From positions 124,001 to 188,000 of the forward strand of contig CALSLT010000027.1 in NCBI GenBank assembly GCA_943787265.1: DNA of 64,000 nt, in the 5' to 3' direction. Within the stretch, counting starts at the first letter, position 1. Each line of letters opens with the position of its first letter. A program made the translations under genes and the position numbers. Source of the DNA: an uncultured Planctomycetaceae bacterium (GTDB lineage: Bacteria > Planctomycetota > Planctomycetia > Planctomycetales > Planctomycetaceae). Shown one piece after another: positions 56,034-64,000 of this stretch. The notes beneath the pieces are model-generated. The model did not search any database, had not been told where the DNA came from, and saw only the letters and a program-made list of their open reading frames with translations.

Positions 56034-56792
56034 ATGCCCTTCTTCAGAATCGCCGCGGCGGGACTCGCCGTTGTTTCGATGCTCGCTTCGGATTCGTTTG
56101 CGCAGAAAAGTGCGTCTACGGAAAAGGCGGACAGCGATGGCCGTTACACGCGGCGGGCGAATCATGACCCGAACGGAATCGGCAAGTTCTACATGGGGCG
56201 AGAAATCGCTCACGTGATGGGCTTTGCCGGAGCTCGCTGGCTGGAACGCACGGAACGTGAAGAGGAAGAGCGGCTTACTTTGCTCGTGCGTTCTCTGAAA
56301 CTGAAGCCGGGCATGATCGTTGCTGATATCGGCGCTGGCAGCGGCGTGATCTCGATGCTGATGGCTGAACAGCTTCTGCCTGACGGAAAAGTATTGGCCG
56401 TCGACATCCAGCAGGAAATGCTCGACCGACTGGCCGACAACTGTAAAAAGCGTGGAGTCACCAACGTCGTTCCCGTTAAGGGCAAGATTAAATCTCCAAA
56501 TCTGAAACCGGGCACCGTCGACCTGATTATTCTGGTCGACGTCTACCATGAGTTCGAATTTCCGTACGAAATGAAACAGGAAATGTCGAAGTCGCTGAAA
56601 CCTGGCGGCCGAATCGCGTGGGTTGAGTATCGCAAAGAAGACCGCACGGTCCCGATCAAACTCGTGCATAAGATGTCCGAAGCCCAGGTAAAACGAGAAG
56701 CCAGCCAGGAAGGACTCGGCTTGAAATTCGTCGAGACAATCGGCGTCCTGCCTCGACAGCACATCGTGATCTTCGAGAAGGCCGATGAGTAA
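56034..56792 (+). CDS. Exported class I SAM-dependent methyltransferase
   Basis: A 252-residue protein from ATG 56034, which has ggag 7 bases before it. It starts with a good signal peptide (MPFFRIAAAGLAVVSML, cleavage probably after SFA). The body is a class I methyltransferase with motif I VADIGAGSGVISML, VLAVDIQQEMLDRLADN (ribose acid) and DLIILVDVYHEFEFPYEM (motif IV). A methyltransferase carrying an export signal is unusual because SAM is cytoplasmic. It overlaps the PLP enzyme downstream by 8 bases. Confidence 0.82.
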   Translation: MPFFRIAAAGLAVVSMLASDSFAQKSASTEKADSDGRYTRRANHDPNGIGKFYMGREIAHVMGFAGARWLERTEREEEERLTLLVRSLKLKPGMIVADIGAGSGVISMLMAEQLLPDGKVLAVDIQQEMLDRLADNCKKRGVTNVVPVKGKIKSPNLKPGTVDLIILVDVYHEFEFPYEMKQEMSKSLKPGGRIAWVEYRKEDRTVPIKLVHKMSEAQVKREASQEGLGLKFVETIGVLPRQHIVIFEKADE

Positions 56793-57849
56793 CACGCTCT
56801 CAACCGCCGAACTACGAGAGGCGATTGATCGAGTCCCTCGTTTCGCCCTTGCTCATCTGCCAACACCGCTTGAGCCTTTGCGAAATCTTTCGAAAGAGCT
56901 GGGCGGGCCGACGATCTGGATTAAGCGAGACGACTGCACCGGTCTGGCGTTTGGAGGAAACAAGACTCGGCATAACGAATTCCTACTCGGAGCCGCCCTG
57001 GACGAAGGTGCTGACTACTTCGTCTGGGGAGCGGGCGTTCAAAGCAACAATTGCCGGCAAACTGTCGCCGCATGCGTGAAAGCGGGCATTCCGATTCACA
57101 TCGTGCTGAGCCGCGCCCACCTGGACGGTCCCGTTGAGACTCAGGGGAATCTGCTCCTCGACCAGTTGATGGGAGCGTCGATCGAGTTCGTTGATGCTCC
57201 AGTCGGCCCAGAGCTGGATGTCATCATCGCTGATCGTGCCGAGCAACTTCGCCAGAAAGGGCATCATCCATTTTTCTGGAATCGGAATCCGGTCGTCCAA
57301 ATCGCCGCGATCAGTTACGTCGAGTGTGCCGTTGAAATTGCCGAGCAATGCCAGCACGAGCGGATCGATCCAGCGGCGATCTATGTCAGTTCATGCGGCT
57401 CGACCGGTTCCGGTCTGGCTTTGGGAGCCGCAGCACTCGGCATGAATTGTCCCGTCAAAAATATCGCGCCACTAACCTGGCCGTGGGACACCGCGAACGG
57501 ACATGGCCGAAGTCGCTTGCGATGTTGCCGAGCGGTTGCAGTATTCCTCACCGCCTTGCGGCCGCAGACCTCGACGTTTCCGAGGGCTACATCGCTCCGG
57601 GATACGGAACTCCGGGCCCGGACTGCCTGGAAGCCTTGCAGCTTGTCGCAAGGACGGAGTCGATCTTTCTGGATCCGATTTACTCAGGCAAAGCCGTGGC
57701 CGGCTTGCTTGACCACATCCGCCGCGGAGATTTTTCGAAGCGACGACGACGTCGTGTTTGTACACACAGGCGGCACGCCGGTGCTCTTTGCGATGAACGA
57801 TTTTCTGAACAAGTCGATAACTCGCCGGCCAAGCCCCTTTGGCGAGTAG
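56785..57849 (+). pseudogene. PLP-dependent D-cysteine desulfhydrase/ACC-deaminase-like protein, frameshifted
   Basis: The first 240 residues are intact: PTPLEPLRNLSKELGGPTIW, IKRDDCTGLAFGGNKTRHNE with the PLP Lys in GGNKTR, WGAGVQSNNCRQTVAACVKA, and SCGSTGSGLALGAAAL as the phosphate loop. After about 57500 the family sequence moves to another frame (MAEVACDVAERLQ, from 57503), then to a third (HRLAAADLDVSEGYIAPGYG, from about 57545, with LEALQLVARTESIFLDPIYS), then back to the first at about 57740 (DDVVFVHTGGTPVLFAMN). Because the shifts sum to three the original frame stays open, but its middle 80 codons are nonsense. Related enzymes deaminate ACC or desulfurate D-cysteine. Confidence 0.8.
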
Positions 57850-57877
57850 AGCATCTTCAGAGTTAATTTCCATGAGT

Positions 57878-58068
57878 GTGAGCGGCAAGCCGCTAGCTCA
57901 ATGGCCCCAGAGTTGTCGATTTTCATGAGTGAGCCGCTGGCCGTAAGGCCTCGGGCAGCGAGTGGAGCCCGGCCGCTTACGCGTCACGGCTCACAACTCT
58001 GATGGCATTGGCCGCTAGCGCGGGTAAACGAAGTCCCAATAACCGGTGGCTAGCGTCTTGCCGCTCAC
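57878..58068. mobile_element. MITE-like element with 20-bp terminal inverted repeats
   Basis: Left end gtgagcggcaagccgctagc (57878-57897), and the right end (58049-58068) is its inverse complement with one mismatch. The 191-base interior is rich in further partial inverted repeats (gagtgagccgctggcc against ggccgcttacgcgtcacggc) and contains no coding frame. The ends resemble the intergenic gagcggcaag-gctagcc repeats I associate with planctomycete genomes. No target-site duplication was checked. Confidence 0.65.
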
Positions 58069-58113
58069 TGAAGACCAACGTTGAAAATGCTCTAGCTGTT
58101 CGGCGATTGACAG

Positions 58114-58152
58114 ATAAAAAGAACCCGCGATCTCTGAAGAGACCGCGGGCTT
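58114..58152 (-). terminator. Terminator of the DUF1559-chimera gene
   Basis: Stem cccgcg-atctct (58124-58135) pairing with agagaccgcggg (58138-58149) with one mismatch. On the minus strand it is followed by ttctttttatc, a good T tract. It serves the gene ending at 58188. Confidence 0.82.
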
Positions 58153-58187
58153 TGCTACTACCGAGTTGGCATCCAAGCCGACGTTAA

Positions 58188-60770
58188 TCAGAAGGCTCCG
58201 ATTCGTTCTCCACCGCTGATCGTGATCAGAGCTTTGAAGACTTCGGGATCAATATTCTCTGAGATGAACCGGACTGAACCGTCCGAAAGACCGGCGTTCA
58301 TTCCGCCGGGAAATGGACTACCAATTCCATCCGGACCGTTGATGTACGGCTCCTCTGGTCAGGCCTCGGAGTCGTTGATCGCCCGCCCTTGTGCCCACGG
58401 GCCGAAGTCATCCGATGCCTCCGTGATGGCGATCGTGTTGGATCGTTCCGTCCTTGATATCACGCAATCGGGTCTGGCGGTTGTGAGCCGAAGACATGCC
58501 GGCACCAGGATCGTTGACTTTCAGATCGGCCGCGTCCTCTCCGATTCCTGCCATGCCCACGTAGTGCGTTGCTCCTTCGCGAGCATTCGATTCTGCGGGG
58601 TTCCTCAGCGCCTGGATGTTGAACCCAGTCCAGTCTGCGAATTGGCATCGCTCTTCCATCCACTCCTTCTGATCAATCTGCTCGTACAAGGGCAGCCTGT
58701 TCGATGAACGGAAGAATGGACACGATCCAGCTCAGCCGGTCGTCGACTTCTTCGGCGGAGTCCTTGACCGTTCCGGCTGGCAGGTTGCCGTAAACGTATC
58801 ATGGTAGTTGTGCATCGCGAGCAGCAACTGCTTCAGGTGGTTTTTCGACTGAGTTCTTCGACGGGCAGCCATTCGCGCCTGCTGAACTGCGGGAAGCAAC
58901 AACGCTGTCAATACTCCGATCGTTCCGACACTGCCAATGCCACCAACATCTCCGCCAAACGGGAGAGAAGGCAGCGACCCGCGCGACACCCATCGAAATC
59001 CGTTCTCGGTCGACTCTCCGACCATCACATTCGGAAACAGCGGGCGCACGACAAGTTCCGAAGGCGGCACATCGGCGAGAGCGACCGGCAGCTTCAGATC
59101 CGGAGGAAACACTCCAGAGTTTCGCAGGCCGGCCTGCGCTCCGGAAAACAGCAGCGGAGCGTAGCCCATGAGCGATCGGTAGATGCGCCTCGGGTTACTG
59201 ACCGTAATCGACGTGAACTCTTTCGGCACCGCGTCCAGAGCGACCTGCAGCTCTCGTGACGGTGTGAAACGATCCAGTTTGCCGTCGATGCGAAGTAAAG
59301 CAGCCTCCGCCGTTTGCGGCATCAGATCCAACGAATCACCCAGTTCTTGTCGACGACCAGCCCGCCGAATTCAACGCCTTCAACTTCGAATGTGATGATT
59401 GTGCGACCGTACTTCTCGCTCCGCACGACAGAGAATTCACCACCGGCCGCCGCTTCTGCCATCAGCAGAATGTGATCCAAGGTGCGCTGCAGTTTCTCAG
59501 CGAATCTTTAACTTCAGTGATGACAACGGCGACACCTCCGACGCCGAAGAAGTCCTGACTGCTGTCGAGGTAGAACGTCGTGATATTTCCCAGCGTGTCG
59601 AACAGATCCGTCTTTGGATCGAAGCCGATAATCTGAGGTGCTGCTTCAACACCCTGCTCGATCTGCTGAGCGATCTCTGGCGGTCCAAGCTTCGCGGCGT
59701 CGCGGACGATTGTCAGCGTGTCGTCGTAGAATTTCGACAGGCTGAAGCTGCCGGCCGCGAAAGTTGTCGTGTCGACAGGCAACGGCGGAAGCTGGTCGAA
59801 GGTGAACGTTTCGTGATCACCCAGAGCCAGCAGTCCTCGCTTTTCGCCTTCGACTTGAAGCACGGTTTCGCTCCACAGACGCCTTTCCCTTTGTAGCCGC
59901 TTTGCGAAATCGCTGCTCCCACGTTGTCGAGGCCGACGACTTTCGCGATGGCGTTTACGGTCAAAGGCTGGCCGTCCGGTCCAGGCATCGGAAGTGGAAT
60001 CGGCATCTGGCCGAACGCGTCGCGAAGTTTCCCGACGTCCAACCACGACAGCCCGGTCATTTCGAAGTCGACCGACTCCGGTCCGAATTCTTTCCACAGC
60101 GGATTCTCGGTGATGTTTGGTGCTTCGCCGCTGGCGACCGCGACGGCAACCGGCAATGAGTTCATCCCGGCGGCGACCATCAGAGTGCTCGCCTTCCACC
60201 CACCAGCCAAGTTCGATGCCTGGCGAATCCGGGATCACGAACATGCTGATCTGACGCCCGTCGATCTCCTGAGCTCTCGACCTGCGATGCGTCCGTTCCA
60301 GCTGTATCAATTGAACCTGGCCAAGCGCTTCCGAACGAATTGCCCGGCCTGTGGGAAACACGGCGACTGAATAAGGCAGCGGCATCGGTGGACCGTTCGG
60401 TCCCTGGAGCAGCCAGCGCCACAGCGAGCCGCACGCCGTTGTCTTTGATATGGCCGAGGGCCTGCCCGGCTGGCCCATCCAGAATGCTGCCAGCAGGACC
60501 GGGCTGACTGGCGATTCCATTGAAGGCCTTTTCGAGTACTGGCATCAGCCCCGACTCATACAACGCCTCATGGGCTGCCGTTTCGGAAAACGCCTGCGCG
60601 TGAGCCTTAGTGCCATCCCAACGGATAAACAGCAAGGCGTCCTTTGGAATCAGTTTGTCGGGAGATTGAGCAACCCCGTTTTGAGCGCGACTGGACGACA
60701 AAGTAAACGCTGCAATCAAGCAACTCCCCAGCAGCGTTCCCCACATCAGCCGTGACATCTTAGGTGACAT
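58188..60770 (-). pseudogene. Exported DUF1559-type chimera, multiply frameshifted
   Basis: About 861 codons read in many frames. The start is ATG 60770 (ggagttacaaa upstream) with a signal peptide (MWGTLLGSCLIAAFTLSSSR). An N-terminal part follows (IPKDALLFIRWDGTKAHAQA, VAVASGEAPNITENPLWKEF, TFAAGSFSLSKFYDDTLTIV) resembling DUF3352-like exported proteins, then a type-IV-pilin-like segment (GVLTALLLPAVQQARMAARR, HLKQLLLAMHNYHDT) and the DUF1559 C-terminus (THYVGMAGIGEDAADLK, RQTRLRDIKDGT, then MNAGLSDGSVRFISEN). About eight shifts lie between 58400 and 60400. The gene span is a multiple of three, so the shifts cancel. A minus-strand terminator follows. Confidence 0.72.
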
Positions 60771-61054
60771 TTTGTAACTCCATAAATTCAGAATGCTCGA
60801 ATTACCTCCGAACGCCGACAAGCGGAAGTATGCCACAGCCGCGACGATTCGCAATGCCCCAGGACGCGTTGCTGGCCGAATTAAGCGATGAACTGTCGCG
60901 CGATGCTTGAAGCAAATCCAGCCTGAATCTCTGGTTTCGGATTCTTCGATCTGATTGACATTGTGGCGGCGAGATTCTGGCGGCAGACTGTCAATTGAGA
61001 ACGTCACGGTCCAGAACGGTCCAGTGTGGAGACAGGCAGCTGAGTAGTCACGAG

Positions 61055-61543
61055 ATGACTGAAGTTTATGCCGCACGAGACGAAATTGACGCGACGCTGG
61101 TCCAAACCATGCTCGCCGAATCTGACATCGAAGCGCGAGTGGTCGGCGGCCAGATCATGGGAGCCGTGGGCGAGGTTCCAGCAGGCTTGCCATCGGCACC
61201 TCGTGTCTGGGTGTCGGACGAAAACGCGGACGCCGCCGTCGCCCTCATTCGCGAGATGGAAGAAAAACGCCGTGAGACCTGGCTTCGGGCCCAAGACTCA
61301 GAAAGTATGAATGACGAAGCAGACCAACCGACATTCGGAAACAAGGCAGCGACGATAGCCGGACTCGCGGCTGGCGCCGTGCTGGGGGTGGCTGCGGTTC
61401 CGGGCGGATTCGATGGTCCCAACTCGAAAAGACTGGCTTCAGAGAATGGCGACGTGTGGAAGTGCTCAAGTTGTCAGGAAGAGGTCACGGTCGATTTCGA
61501 AATTTGCTGGAACTGCCAACAGCCCCGAGACAACAGGGATTAG
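61055..61543 (+). CDS. DUF2007-type protein with C-terminal zinc ribbon
   Basis: A 162-residue protein from ATG 61055. Residues 1-75 (TEVYAARDEIDATLVQTMLA, APRVWVSDENADAAVALIRE) match the DUF2007 putative signal-transducing fold. A short hydrophobic stretch (TIAGLAAGAVLGVAAVPGGF) follows, then a zinc ribbon (WKCSSCQEEVTVDFEICWNC, CxxC...CxxC). The function is unknown. The gene is convergent with the amidase. Confidence 0.8.
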   Translation: MTEVYAARDEIDATLVQTMLAESDIEARVVGGQIMGAVGEVPAGLPSAPRVWVSDENADAAVALIREMEEKRRETWLRAQDSESMNDEADQPTFGNKAATIAGLAAGAVLGVAAVPGGFDGPNSKRLASENGDVWKCSSCQEEVTVDFEICWNCQQPRDNRD

Positions 61544-61562
61544 CTTCGCGACTCAAGACATC

Positions 61563-61610
61563 ACTCTCCCGCTTGCGGGAGAGTCGGCCTTTCAGGGCCG
61601 GAGAGGGTTT
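61563..61610. repeat. REP-like palindromic element (two adjacent hairpins)
   Basis: Perfect palindrome actctcccgc-tt-gcgggagagt at 61563-61584, immediately followed by a second hairpin (cggcctttcagggccgg). It lies between two convergent genes and could act as a terminator or as a repetitive extragenic palindrome. Similar sequences are common in intergenic regions of many bacteria. Confidence 0.75.
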
Positions 61611-61777
61611 TACCTGCCCTTAAACATGCGGCGCAATTCATGGGCGCTGAATTTCCGTGTGGCCGGATTCGCGAGAGTTCGGTTTCGCTCAATAAATCTC
61701 GAACTCTTGCGAGTCGGGCTACGACCGCCAACCCTGACAACGCACGATCCCCAAGCAGTCCCCAAGCAGTCTCCAAA

Positions 61778-63211
61778 TCAGTCGAGCGCCTGCGGCGTCG
61801 CCTGGTGAAAGTCGGTCGCTTCCTGATACCGATCAGCGATTTCGATCAGTCTGTTTTCGCTGAAGGCTCGGCCCGCAAGTTGTAGCCCCGTCGGCATGCC
61901 GCCCTCGCCCAGGCCGTTAGGAATCGATAAAGCGGGAATGCCCGTTGCGGCACCAGCCCCTCCCAGATTCGTAATCGATGACGAACGAAACCCGCGTCGA
62001 TGCTCGCCCCACGGCCGGTCATTCGGATAGGCAGTCGTCGCGAGCGTTGGCGTGACCACAGCGTCAAACGGCTTCAGAAACTCGTCAATCCCGCGTTGCA
62101 TTTTCGATCGAATTCGCATCGCGTTGATGTAGTCTTTGGCTGGAATAACCAACGATGAATGAATGCCCCAGTGATCTTCCTCCGCCGTCATTTCCCAGAT
62201 ATCGCCGGTCGTGATCAGTCCTTCGAAAGCAGCGGCCGCTTCGCAACTGATCAACGTTGAGGCAACCGCCGCCCACGGAAAGTCTGGCAATTCAACTTCT
62301 TCAATCTCGCAGAATTCACGTAGCGTCTTCAGCGAGGCTTCGTAGTTCGAGCGAACTTCCGGCTGGACGCTTTTCGCAGCGTCCTTCAGCGTTGCAATTT
62401 TAAATCGTTCCGCAGTTGCTGCCCGAGAGTCTTGATCTTTCGCCGGGTATCTGTACGGGCGATTGGCGCTCGAATCATCTGCTTCGTCGACTCCGGCGAT
62501 TGCGTTCAGGACGATCCCGCAATCATCAGCCGTTCTGCACATAGGACCGAGTTTGTCGACCGTCCACGCTAGAGCCATCGCACCATGCCTGCTGACTCGA
62601 CCGTACGTCGGCCGCAAACCGCTGACTCCGCAAAACGCTGCGGGCGTCATGATCGACCCCCAGGTTTCCGAGCCAATCGCAAATGGAACCAGACCACCAC
62701 CCACCGCGGATCCCGGACCGGACGACGATCCGCCTGCCCATCTCGAAGTGTCCCAGGGATTGAGCCCCGGTCCGGTAAACGAAGCATTGGCCTGGCGATA
62801 TCCGAGCCCGCCAGCGATCTCGACCATCGCCAACTTCCCGATCAGCACCGCTCCAGCCTCTGCCAGCCGCGCGACGACCGTTGAATCCGCATCAATAATT
62901 CGATCGCGAAACGGTGCCGCTCCCCATGACGTCGGCACATCCTTTGTCGCCAAAAGATCTTTGACACCGTACGGAATTCCGTGCAACGGGCCGTGATCAG
63001 TTCCCGACTTCAGTTTTCGATCCGCTTGCTCTGCCTGTCGAATCGCCAAGTCCCTGGTCACAGTAACGACGGCGTTCAACTTTGGGCCAATGGTTGTGAG
63101 TCGGTCGAGAAAGAACTCAGTCAACTCGACGCTGGAAAAATCTTTCGTCCGCAAGTGCTTGCCGATTTTCCGGATAGAGGCAAAGGCAATTGATTCAGGA
63201 ATGCTCGGCAC
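61778..63211 (-). CDS. Amidase signature family protein
   Basis: A 477-residue amidase (GatA/aliphatic amidase type). The Lys-Ser-Ser triad is visible: Lys84 in YGVKDLLATK, the cis-Ser near 163 in GGSSSGPGSAVGGG, and the nucleophile Ser187 in GSETWGSIMTPAAF. The full AS core (HGIPYGVKDLL through FCGVSGLRPTYGRVS) is intact. GatB and GatC are not neighbours, so it is probably a stand-alone amidase hydrolysing an amide or carbamate of unknown identity. The start is an ATG at 63211. Confidence 0.92.
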   Translation of the reverse strand: MPSIPESIAFASIRKIGKHLRTKDFSSVELTEFFLDRLTTIGPKLNAVVTVTRDLAIRQAEQADRKLKSGTDHGPLHGIPYGVKDLLATKDVPTSWGAAPFRDRIIDADSTVVARLAEAGAVLIGKLAMVEIAGGLGYRQANASFTGPGLNPWDTSRWAGGSSSGPGSAVGGGLVPFAIGSETWGSIMTPAAFCGVSGLRPTYGRVSRHGAMALAWTVDKLGPMCRTADDCGIVLNAIAGVDEADDSSANRPYRYPAKDQDSRAATAERFKIATLKDAAKSVQPEVRSNYEASLKTLREFCEIEEVELPDFPWAAVASTLISCEAAAAFEGLITTGDIWEMTAEEDHWGIHSSLVIPAKDYINAMRIRSKMQRGIDEFLKPFDAVVTPTLATTAYPNDRPWGEHRRGFRSSSITNLGGAGAATGIPALSIPNGLGEGGMPTGLQLAGRAFSENRLIEIADRYQEATDFHQATPQALD

Positions 63212-63390
63212 AGTCGTAACCTGCTGATATTGGAATTCTCGTAAACGGCCGAGCCCCGACGCGAGGATGGAGCGTCGCTGGTGCTTCGCTTGTCATACCC
63301 TACTGATTGGAAACAGACTTCGAAAAGCGGAAAGCACTACACGCATCACAAAGATGCTATTCAGTTTTAAAACCTGCCGAGCATTCACCA

Positions 63391-64000
63391 TGCAAATCCA
63401 ACATGTTCTTTCAGTAGTTCTGATCGTTGGCGCGATGACGCCGGTATCGACTCTTGCGTCCGTCGAAAAGGTCGAGACCGACCTGCTCATCGTCGGCGGG
63501 ACTGAGTCTGGCTGGGCAGCGGCATTGCGAGCAGCTCGCCTGGGAGTTCCCTCGATCACAATCGTCCACGACGGCGAGTGGTTAGGTGGTCAGTTCACAG
63601 AACAGGCTCTGGCTTGCGTTGATGAGAACAAAGGAGTCGGCAAGGTCGGTTGGGGAGTCGACTGGCATCCGATGAAGCGATCGTTCCACCGCAGCGGACT
63701 GTTCAAAGAACTGATGGATCGCATCGAAACTTTTAACGAGAAGAAGTACGGCTCGCCGATGCCGGGCCGCCCATACCACGGCCCGTCGACTTTTCGACCG
63801 GCGGAGGCGGAGGCGATATTTCGCGAGATGCTGCAGACGTATCTCGATTCAGGGCAGGTTCGATTCGTCACGAACCACTACCCCGTGCGAGCCGACTACG
63901 TTTCAGCGAACATCGTCAGAAGGTTTCCAAGGCTCACTGGCTTGTGGTTCGCACCGGTCGGTGGCAAACAACCTGCTCTGCATGTCCGCGCAAAGATCAC
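63391..64000 (+). CDS. FAD-dependent oxidoreductase, N-terminal part (3' truncated by window edge)
   Basis: Begins at ATG 63391 and is open to the window end (about 203 residues seen). A signal peptide (VLSVVLIVGAMTPVSTLASV) is followed by the FAD-binding Rossmann motif LLIVGGTESGWAAALRAARL, then VHDGEWLGGQFTEQALACVD and PGRPYHGPSTFRPAEAEAIF. This fits exported FAD_oxidored-type proteins of planctomycetes, often called xanthan lyase-like. The rest of the gene is outside the window, and the final segment seen (LHVRAKI) precedes the expected second FAD motif. Confidence 0.85.

Noticed and set aside
61749..61770. Two adjacent copies of ccccaagcagt
   Set aside because: Only two copies of 11 bases, too short to support a functional repeat.
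1..64000. CRISPR arrays, integrases, IS transposases or prophage modules
   Set aside because: No regularly spaced direct repeats with unique spacers, no transposase or integrase motif, and no phage structural gene were seen on either strand.

Overview
The window is bacterial chromosome, most probably from a planctomycete. This is inferred from gene families: a DUF1501 Tat-signal protein, DUF1080 proteins, a DUF1559-type protein, CRTAC/FG-GAP proteins, an RTX-repeat protein with the planctomycete-type LEDRTLLS N-terminal motif, secreted PQQ-propeller proteins and ECF-sigma operons. I cannot name the genus or species. No rRNA, tRNA, CRISPR array, transposase or prophage gene was recognised.

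Layout. (1) 1-9461 (+): a flagellar operon, fliF (5' cut by the window edge)-fliG-fliH-fliI-fliJ-membrane coiled-coil protein-fliK-flgD. A 16-bp tandem repeat lies between fliH and fliI. (2) 9547-13197 (+): non-flagellar genes (DUF1501, a membrane protein, a group II PLP decarboxylase). (3) 13242-17541 (-): flgN-flgK-flgL, convergent with the preceding block. (4) 17857-20291 (+): a pentapeptide-repeat/TIR protein, a cysteine-rich Tat lipoprotein and an unknown protein. (5) 20294-28150 (-): metH, a double-DUF1080 protein, an M23-like protein and dnaA. (6) 28390-33995: a MoxR ATPase/membrane protein operon, a DJ-1/PfpI protein and small unknowns. (7) 34115-42192: four consecutive genes broken by many frameshifts (multi-HTH regulator, CRTAC/thioredoxin-like protein, class V aminotransferase, PQQ-propeller protein). 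(8) 42563-54768: an ECF sigma factor with a coupled membrane LolA-like protein, a VCBS-repeat protein, a dicluster ferredoxin, a family 4/5-type uracil-DNA glycosylase, an AroB-family sugar phosphate cyclase, a large RTX protein and a tRNA-queuosine mannosyltransferase-like protein. (9) 54937-64000: a TIM-barrel epimerase, an exported methyltransferase overlapping a frameshifted PLP enzyme, a MITE-like element, a frameshifted DUF1559 chimera, a DUF2007 protein, an amidase and the start of an FAD-dependent oxidoreductase.

How the genes work together. The clearest module is the flagellum: M-ring and switch (FliF, FliG), export ATPase complex (FliH, FliI, FliJ), hook-length control and hook cap (FliK, FlgD), and on the opposite strand the hook-filament junction proteins (FlgK, FlgL) with their FlgN-like chaperone. 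Other transcriptional units are suggested by ATGA overlaps: MoxR with its membrane protein, the ECF sigma factor with its LolA-like partner, and the CRTAC gene with the aminotransferase. Frameshifts are concentrated at about 34-42 kb and 57.5-60.8 kb, while the first 34 kb has none that I can see. Many breaks lie in or near short homopolymers and the codons continue intact in the new frame, so local consensus errors are at least as likely as true gene decay.
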